DNA of 11,948 nucleotides from Paratissierella segnis (GTDB lineage: Bacteria > Bacillota > Clostridia > Tissierellales > Tissierellaceae): contig NZ_JACRTG010000013.1 of NCBI RefSeq assembly GCF_014385195.1, forward strand, positions 1 through 11,948, written 5' to 3'. A program made the position numbers and the translations under genes. Below, in pieces: positions 8,907 through 11,948 of this stretch. Position 1 is the first letter of the stretch, and the number at the start of each line of letters is the position of its first letter. The notes under the pieces are model-generated. The model saw only the letters and a list, made by a program, of their open reading frames with translations. It searched no databases and was not told the origin of the DNA.

Positions 8907-10430
8907 TGCTTCACCCCTTTCTATATTCCCCATGTTTTCCATGAACACCATATAAAATAATCCATCTGCAATTTTAAAATCAATATAGTTTTTGCTGTCA
9001 GGTGCAGAAACATTGTAATCACCTTGCTCAAACCAATTAATTTTAAAACAACTGACAATATTTGAAATAATTTCTCTTCGACTTACACTCCTGCCATAAA
9101 ATAAAGCTTCGTATATGCCGAGAACATTTTGATACTGAACCGGAGATTGCTGACTCAATTTAACAGGAGTCATGTAATAAATCAGATTAAGTCCTCTTTG
9201 AAATTTTCTGTTTGTTATCCATGGTGCAAAATATTTTTCAAAAAGTTTTAATGAATCATTTACACTTTCTCCGATTTTTTCAAAAATACCGGGATCAATA
9301 TCCTTAATTAGTTTTAAAATTTTAGTTGCCTGGTTCATTTTCTTATAAAACACCAGGTTAATCAGATAGCGATTCCCTTTCCCGGACGCAAGATTCAGCG
9401 CCTTTAATTCATTTTTATATCTTGTAAGGTTGTCTATATTATTTGACATGTTTATCGTCTGCCTTAATTTTTCACTTAATCTAAGCATGTCTTCCCGATC
9501 AAAATCATAACTGCTGTAAATAATATGCGGAATAATGTATACATCCAGCTTGGATATTCTGCCTTTCATATTGTTCTGAATAAAATTTTCTCCTGCAAGA
9601 AGCTTGTCCTTACAACTTTTACACAATACCATATTTTTATCATAATTTTTTATGTCAAAATTATTTGCGAAAATCACCTGATTTGTAGTATAGTACTTTA
9701 TGCTCATCTCACTTAAATCTGCTGTACAGCTTTTTGTAGAACCGCAATAACTACAACATAAATCATCGTTTTCTTCACCATTGGGCGAAACTTCTTCAAA
9801 ACTGTCTTCAATAAGCTTTTTGTACCAGTCTGAAAAAGCTATGGGTGTACTGTCAATGCAAAGAGTATACAAACCTATTTGCTTACTTTTTGTGCCCATA
9901 GATTTTTCAAGGTATTTTTGCAATTCCTTCTGAAGATTATTCTGAACCTCCTTATAGGGCTTGGCCTTTCCTTTAAACTTCTCATAAATGTCGACAAAGC
10001 TTTCCTCAATTATTCCCGCTTTATGCATATCCAGCATAAATCTATATTTTGGCGTAACCTTTTCCCCAAAATCATAAAAAAAATCTTTAATAATCATATT
10101 CAGAGTTTGTTTAATGTCTTTTGATACATCCTTATCTCTCAACTGGCTTATAACTTCTGAAATGAGTGATGCAGGATTTGTAAACGTAACCCGGTACTGG
10201 CAGGCATTTGGTCCTCCTGATCTTCCTAAATGTAAATACTCATATACTGTGTCTTCATCCATTTCCGCATAATCAAAGCTTAATTTCTTTAGATGAGTAT
10301 CAAAGTTTATAAAAATGATTTTCTTTATGTTCTCCTTGTTGTCTTCATAATTCACTTTTACTATGCTGCTGTCAATTATATTCTGCCCAGAAAGTATTTT
10401 CCCTCCAATGTCAATAATTGCTTCTAACAT
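8472..10430 (-). CDS. cas8b: Cas8b (Csh1), large subunit of type I-B Cascade
   Basis: The 652-residue protein defines the subtype. Its central zinc-binding region has two CxxC pairs, C226-S-Y-C229 and C270-K-S-C273, separated by about 40 residues, as in Csh1 proteins. By family knowledge the N-terminal part recognises the PAM and the C-terminal helical part acts as the small subunit, here probably also made separately from an internal start (see the Cas11b entry). AAGGAGGTGA sits 5 nt before the ATG, and a near-perfect sigma-A promoter lies 40-70 bp upstream, so expression should be strong unless repressed. Its 3' end overlaps cas7 by 8 bp. Overall sequence is divergent, as usual for Cas8, so the assignment rests on context, size and the zinc motif. 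Confidence 0.95.
   Translation of the reverse strand: MLEAIIDIGGKILSGQNIIDSSIVKVNYEDNKENIKKIIFINFDTHLKKLSFDYAEMDEDTVYEYLHLGRSGGPNACQYRVTFTNPASLISEVISQLRDKDVSKDIKQTLNMIIKDFFYDFGEKVTPKYRFMLDMHKAGIIEESFVDIYEKFKGKAKPYKEVQNNLQKELQKYLEKSMGTKSKQIGLYTLCIDSTPIAFSDWYKKLIEDSFEEVSPNGEENDDLCCSYCGSTKSCTADLSEMSIKYYTTNQVIFANNFDIKNYDKNMVLCKSCKDKLLAGENFIQNNMKGRISKLDVYIIPHIIYSSYDFDREDMLRLSEKLRQTINMSNNIDNLTRYKNELKALNLASGKGNRYLINLVFYKKMNQATKILKLIKDIDPGIFEKIGESVNDSLKLFEKYFAPWITNRKFQRGLNLIYYMTPVKLSQQSPVQYQNVLGIYEALFYGRSVSRREIISNIVSCFKINWFEQGDYNVSAPDSKNYIDFKIADGLFYMVFMENMGNIERGEAMDALSLNIKENYKNFISDMGYDEQKASLFLLGCLVGAVGRKQNSKDAENKQDGNKTSGNYKPVLNKLNFNGMDFAKVKRLSNDIFEKLRQEKILMYNEAVFSAHKNLLGLNENQWKYNKDENLYYILSGYAFETMKKKEETKNE
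8911..8920 (-). promoter_or_regulatory. Internal ribosome binding site for Cas11b
   Basis: The minus strand reads AAAGGGGTGA, then AGCA, then the ATG of codon 509 of cas8b. Such a purine-rich site at ideal spacing within a coding region is what decides the proposed Cas11b start. Confidence 0.65.
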
Positions 10431-10435
10431 TTAAT

Positions 10436-10445
10436 TCACCTCCTT
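10436..10445 (-). promoter_or_regulatory. Strong ribosome binding site of cas8b
   Basis: AAGGAGGTGA on the minus strand, 5 nt before the cas8b ATG, is a full match to the anti-Shine-Dalgarno of Firmicute 16S rRNA and fixes the cas8b start. Confidence 0.9.
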
Positions 10446-10472
10446 ATTTTTTAGTATTAGTTTAATAATAAC

Positions 10473-10500
10473 ATTATACCTCTTTACAATACTTTGTCAA
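10473..10500 (-). promoter_or_regulatory. Consensus sigma-A promoter for cas8b and downstream cas genes
   Basis: On the minus strand a perfect TTGACA (10500-10495) is followed after 16 bp by a perfect TATAAT (10478-10473). Transcription would start around 10466 and leave a leader of about 35 nt before the cas8b ATG. It should drive cas8b to cas2. Such a strong promoter in front of the Cascade genes suggests that a repressor, protein or guide RNA, restrains it. Confidence 0.88.
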
Positions 10501-10508
10501 TATTTATA

Positions 10509-10537
10509 TTGAAAAAACTCATGACTTATTCTATACT
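10509..10537 (+). promoter_or_regulatory. Divergent sigma-A promoter in the cas6-cas8b gap
   Basis: On the plus strand TTGAAA (10509-10514), a 17-bp spacer and TATACT (10532-10537) form a good promoter pointing away from cas8b and towards the 3' end of cas6. Its -35 is only 8 bp from the -35 of the cas8b promoter. Transcription from about 10544 would cover the mini-ORF at 10567 and the solitary repeat at 10582 and then run antisense into cas6. No annotated gene needs this promoter, which supports a small RNA here. Confidence 0.65.
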
Positions 10538-10566
10538 TAAATAAATACTAACTAAAAGGATTTTAA

Positions 10567-10590
10567 ATGTATTTGTTTACTAATATATAA
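10567..10590 (+). other. Seven-codon mini-ORF with Shine-Dalgarno, candidate CreT-like RNA toxin
   Basis: About 23 nt after the predicted start of the divergent promoter, AAAGGA (10555-10560) is followed after 6 nt by ATG and a short frame, M-Y-L-F-T-N-I, then TAA. The stop lies inside the solitary repeat. CreT toxins of haloarchaeal type I-B loci are small RNAs with an efficient ribosome binding site and a mini-ORF that traps a rare tRNA. Here only one candidate codon (AUA before the stop) fits, and AUA is not rare in AT-rich genomes, so mechanism and even translation are uncertain. Confidence 0.35.
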
Positions 10591-10610
10591 TACCTATAAG
10601 GAATTTATTT
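10582..10610 (+). repeat. Solitary degenerate CRISPR repeat between cas8b and cas6 (CreA/CreR-like)
   Basis: Positions 10586-10605 read TATAATACCTATAAGGAATT, an exact 20-nt match to the array repeat from its 5th to 24th base in crRNA sense. Two of the four bases before the core also match. The handle part has decayed (ATTTATTT against ATTGAAAC). It lies on the plus strand, opposite to the array and the cas genes, downstream of the divergent promoter, and ends in the cas6 stop codon region. It keeps the CCTATAAGG centre that Cas6 would see. Degenerate repeats in this exact gap form the CreA antitoxin of archaeal I-B systems. Confidence 0.8.
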
Positions 10611-11360
10611 TTGTTTCAAAATCTCTTCTTTAACTATTAACCCCATACCCTGAGAATTTTTCCCTCCAAGACCTGCGCAAAATGCTATATCCATAAGCTC
10701 TTGCGCTCCTTCTATTTCAAATGTACCTGTATGACCTTTTATAATAAAGCCTTTGTACTTAATAATACTTTCGTGTATATCCCTTTTAGGTACAATTAAA
10801 AAATTATCATTCGTAGGATCATCACCATATAATGCGATGTATTTGTGAATAAGATTTTTACGTATATAGGATGAAAATTCTTTTTCATATGGGTTATAGT
10901 AATATGTCTTTTTATTATTTTCAGGTGTAAGTAATGTACTGTAGATAGTAATGGGAGACATGGCAGCCACAATTTCTTTCTGGGATACATCCTGCCTTAT
11001 AAACTCTATTTTGGATATAACCGCCGTATTTTGTCCTATATTAACATATTTATCCGCATTGATTATGGAATTAAAAACATACCTAAAAAAATCATTATCT
11101 ACAGAAGAAAAATATAGACTTATATCTTTAGGAAATACAAATCTTTTCTTCTTCCGGTCAATTAATAAAGGTCTTTCCAAAATATTTGAAAAACTAAAAA
11201 GTTTATAACTTCGATTATTAAAGATATATCCCTGATTATGCATAAAGTTGGCATAAGATTCTTCGTTTATAAACTTATACAAAATAGATTGAATTATATA
11301 GTTGTAAGATGTGGGTAAATGTATTTGTGAATCTGAGGAAAAACTAATTTTACAAAGCAT
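10605..11360 (-). CDS. cas6: Cas6, pre-crRNA processing endoribonuclease
   Basis: The 251-residue protein has the tandem RAMP fold of Cas6. Evidence is the C-terminal glycine-rich loop GLGGKNSQGMG (230-240) and the N-terminal block with Y28 and H41 (NFMHNQGY), the usual position of the catalytic histidine. It cuts each repeat 8 nt before the spacer, leaving the ATTGAAAC handle, and needs no metal. AGGAGGT precedes the ATG by 4 nt. The gene is the first of the locus but is separated from cas8b by 174 bp with its own promoters, so cas6 is probably controlled apart from Cascade, as in other I-B loci that hide a regulatory RNA there. No strong terminator follows its stop, so read-through into cas8b is likely. 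Confidence 0.95.
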   Translation of the reverse strand: MLCKISFSSDSQIHLPTSYNYIIQSILYKFINEESYANFMHNQGYIFNNRSYKLFSFSNILERPLLIDRKKKRFVFPKDISLYFSSVDNDFFRYVFNSIINADKYVNIGQNTAVISKIEFIRQDVSQKEIVAAMSPITIYSTLLTPENNKKTYYYNPYEKEFSSYIRKNLIHKYIALYGDDPTNDNFLIVPKRDIHESIIKYKGFIIKGHTGTFEIEGAQELMDIAFCAGLGGKNSQGMGLIVKEEILKQK

Positions 11361-11364
11361 ATAT

Positions 11365-11411
11365 ACCTCCTAGTACAATATTTTTATATGATATGATACA
11401 TGATAAAACAA
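11365..11411 (-). promoter_or_regulatory. Promoter and ribosome binding site of cas6
   Basis: On the minus strand TTGTTT (11411-11406), a 17-bp spacer and TATAAA (11388-11383) form a fair sigma-A promoter, followed by AGGAGGT (11371-11365) and the ATG. The spacer contains overlapping TATCAT-like words that could be operator sites, but I cannot name a regulator. Confidence 0.6.
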
Positions 11412-11792
11412 TCACGTTCATATCCCTTCTTGTATATAATATAATTAAAGCATTAAAAAACCAATGCACATTGAAAATTTAACACTATTATATCATTTTT
11501 GCTTTAGATATGAGTGATGATAAAGATGATAAAATGGTATAAGTTTTTATATTTGATATTAGATTTCAATATGCACTATCCTACACAAGATTTAAAAAGC
11601 AGTCACTTAGTGATAAATCTTTAGGAATATTTTCTGAAAGATAAAAGATTATAAAAACACATTAAAATAGCTGCATTAAACCTCAAAAACTTTGTAAATA
11701 CTATGATAACTTAGTTAACCATCCAAAAATTAATTTTAAAATAGCTAATATAACTTAAATGGTATTTATAGGGACAATTAACAATTATTAAA
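11412..11792. other. AT-rich gap between the cas6 promoter and the IS end, no gene seen
   Basis: Stop codons are dense in all frames and no ORF above about 15 codons has a ribosome binding site. GATGATAAA occurs twice in tandem (11516-11533). It looks like decayed or purely regulatory DNA. No tRNA, rRNA or clear terminator was recognised. Confidence 0.6.
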
Positions 11793-11821
11793 GTAAGCGT
11801 CTAATAATAGATGTGTTGTAT

Positions 11822-11856
11822 AATTATAGGGATATCGGTATGATATCCCTATAATT
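11822..11856. terminator. Long perfect stem-loop after the transposase
   Basis: A 15-bp perfect inverted repeat (AATTATAGGGATATC at 11822-11836 and its complement at 11842-11856) encloses a 5-nt loop, 8 bp beyond the transposase stop. No clean T-run follows on either strand, so it may be a weak bidirectional terminator, or a stem that blocks outside transcription of the element. Confidence 0.5.
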
Positions 11857-11863
11857 GTATTTA

Positions 11864-11948
11864 TTAAGCTTTACATGTTTTTTGAATTAAATCATCCCAA
11901 GGCATCATTAGATCTAATACTTTAGGATTGGTTTTCACATTGGATCCA
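11864..11948 (-). CDS. C-terminal fragment of a probable IS66-family transposase
   Basis: The last 27 residues and two stop codons in tandem are visible; the rest lies beyond the right edge. NPKVLDLMMPWDDLIQ resembles the IS66 transposase C-terminal element, which usually has a (L/M)PW motif near the end followed by a cysteine, as here (KTCKA). The GTAAGCG terminus 71 bp downstream supports the family. Transcription runs towards cas6. The call rests on a short tail and is moderate. Confidence 0.55.
   Translation of the reverse strand, partial: GSNVKTNPKVLDLMMPWDDLIQKTCKA

Larger units (their letters stand above)
11793..11948 (-). mobile_element. End of an IS66-like insertion sequence, continuing off the right edge
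   Basis: The boundary is marked by GTAAGCGTCTAATAATAG at 11793-11810; IS66-family terminal repeats characteristically begin GTAAGCG. Inside it lie a long stem-loop and the end of a transposase reading towards this terminus, as expected for the right end. The 8 bp outside (TTATTAAA, 11785-11792) would be the target duplication, but the other end is not visible. Confidence 0.65.

Noticed and set aside
10613..10619. TTGAAAC on the minus strand at the cas6 end, like the crRNA handle
   Set aside because: Only 7 bases match, and they are the last codons of cas6; no repeat-like sequence lies in front.
10645..10660. ATACCCTGAGAATT as a possible second repeat completing a mini-CRISPR with the solitary repeat
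   Set aside because: It encodes the conserved Cas6 glycine-rich loop on the other strand, needs gaps to align, and lies 55 nt from the first instead of 65-68.
11512..11544. Ten-codon frame MSDDKDDKMV upstream of cas6
   Set aside because: No ribosome binding site, and the frame is made of a simple GATGATAAA tandem.

Overview
The window is very AT-rich and holds one complete type I-B (Cas8b/Csh1) CRISPR-Cas locus, entirely on the minus strand. Low GC, strong AGGAGG-type ribosome binding sites, consensus sigma-A promoters and Clostridium-like protein variants (Csh1, Csh2, Cas5h, a 30-nt-class repeat ending ATTGAAAC) point to a Firmicute of the class Clostridia. I cannot name the species.

Layout in transcription order (right to left). 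11793-11948: the end of an IS66-like insertion sequence, with a GTAAGCG terminal repeat and the last codons of a transposase. 11373-11792: AT-rich DNA without a gene. 11360-10605: cas6 with its own promoter. 10431-10604: a 174-bp gap. 10430-2638: cas8b, cas7, cas5, cas3, cas4, cas1, cas2, packed head to tail. 2478-2637: leader. 2477-1: CRISPR array with 38 identical 29-nt repeats, running off the left edge. In crRNA sense the repeat ends ATTGAAAC, so the array is read leftwards from the leader beside cas2.

Together the genes cover all stages of immunity. Cas1, Cas2 and Cas4 acquire spacers. Cas6 cuts the pre-crRNA. Cas8b, Cas7, Cas5 and probably an internally translated Cas11b form Cascade, and Cas3 degrades the target. 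A strong internal ribosome binding site in cas8b marks the likely Cas11b start.

The most interesting stretch is the cas6-cas8b gap. It holds a near-perfect consensus promoter for cas8b, a second strong promoter pointing the opposite way, a Shine-Dalgarno plus a seven-codon mini-ORF, and a solitary degenerate CRISPR repeat with a 20-nt exact core, oriented with that second promoter. This is the position and architecture of the CreTA RNA toxin-antitoxin (or a CreR-like cas-regulating RNA) known from the Haloarcula hispanica type I-B locus. Other points of note are ABAB two-spacer duplications at both visible ends of the array, and a second repeat-like remnant at the cas2-leader junction.
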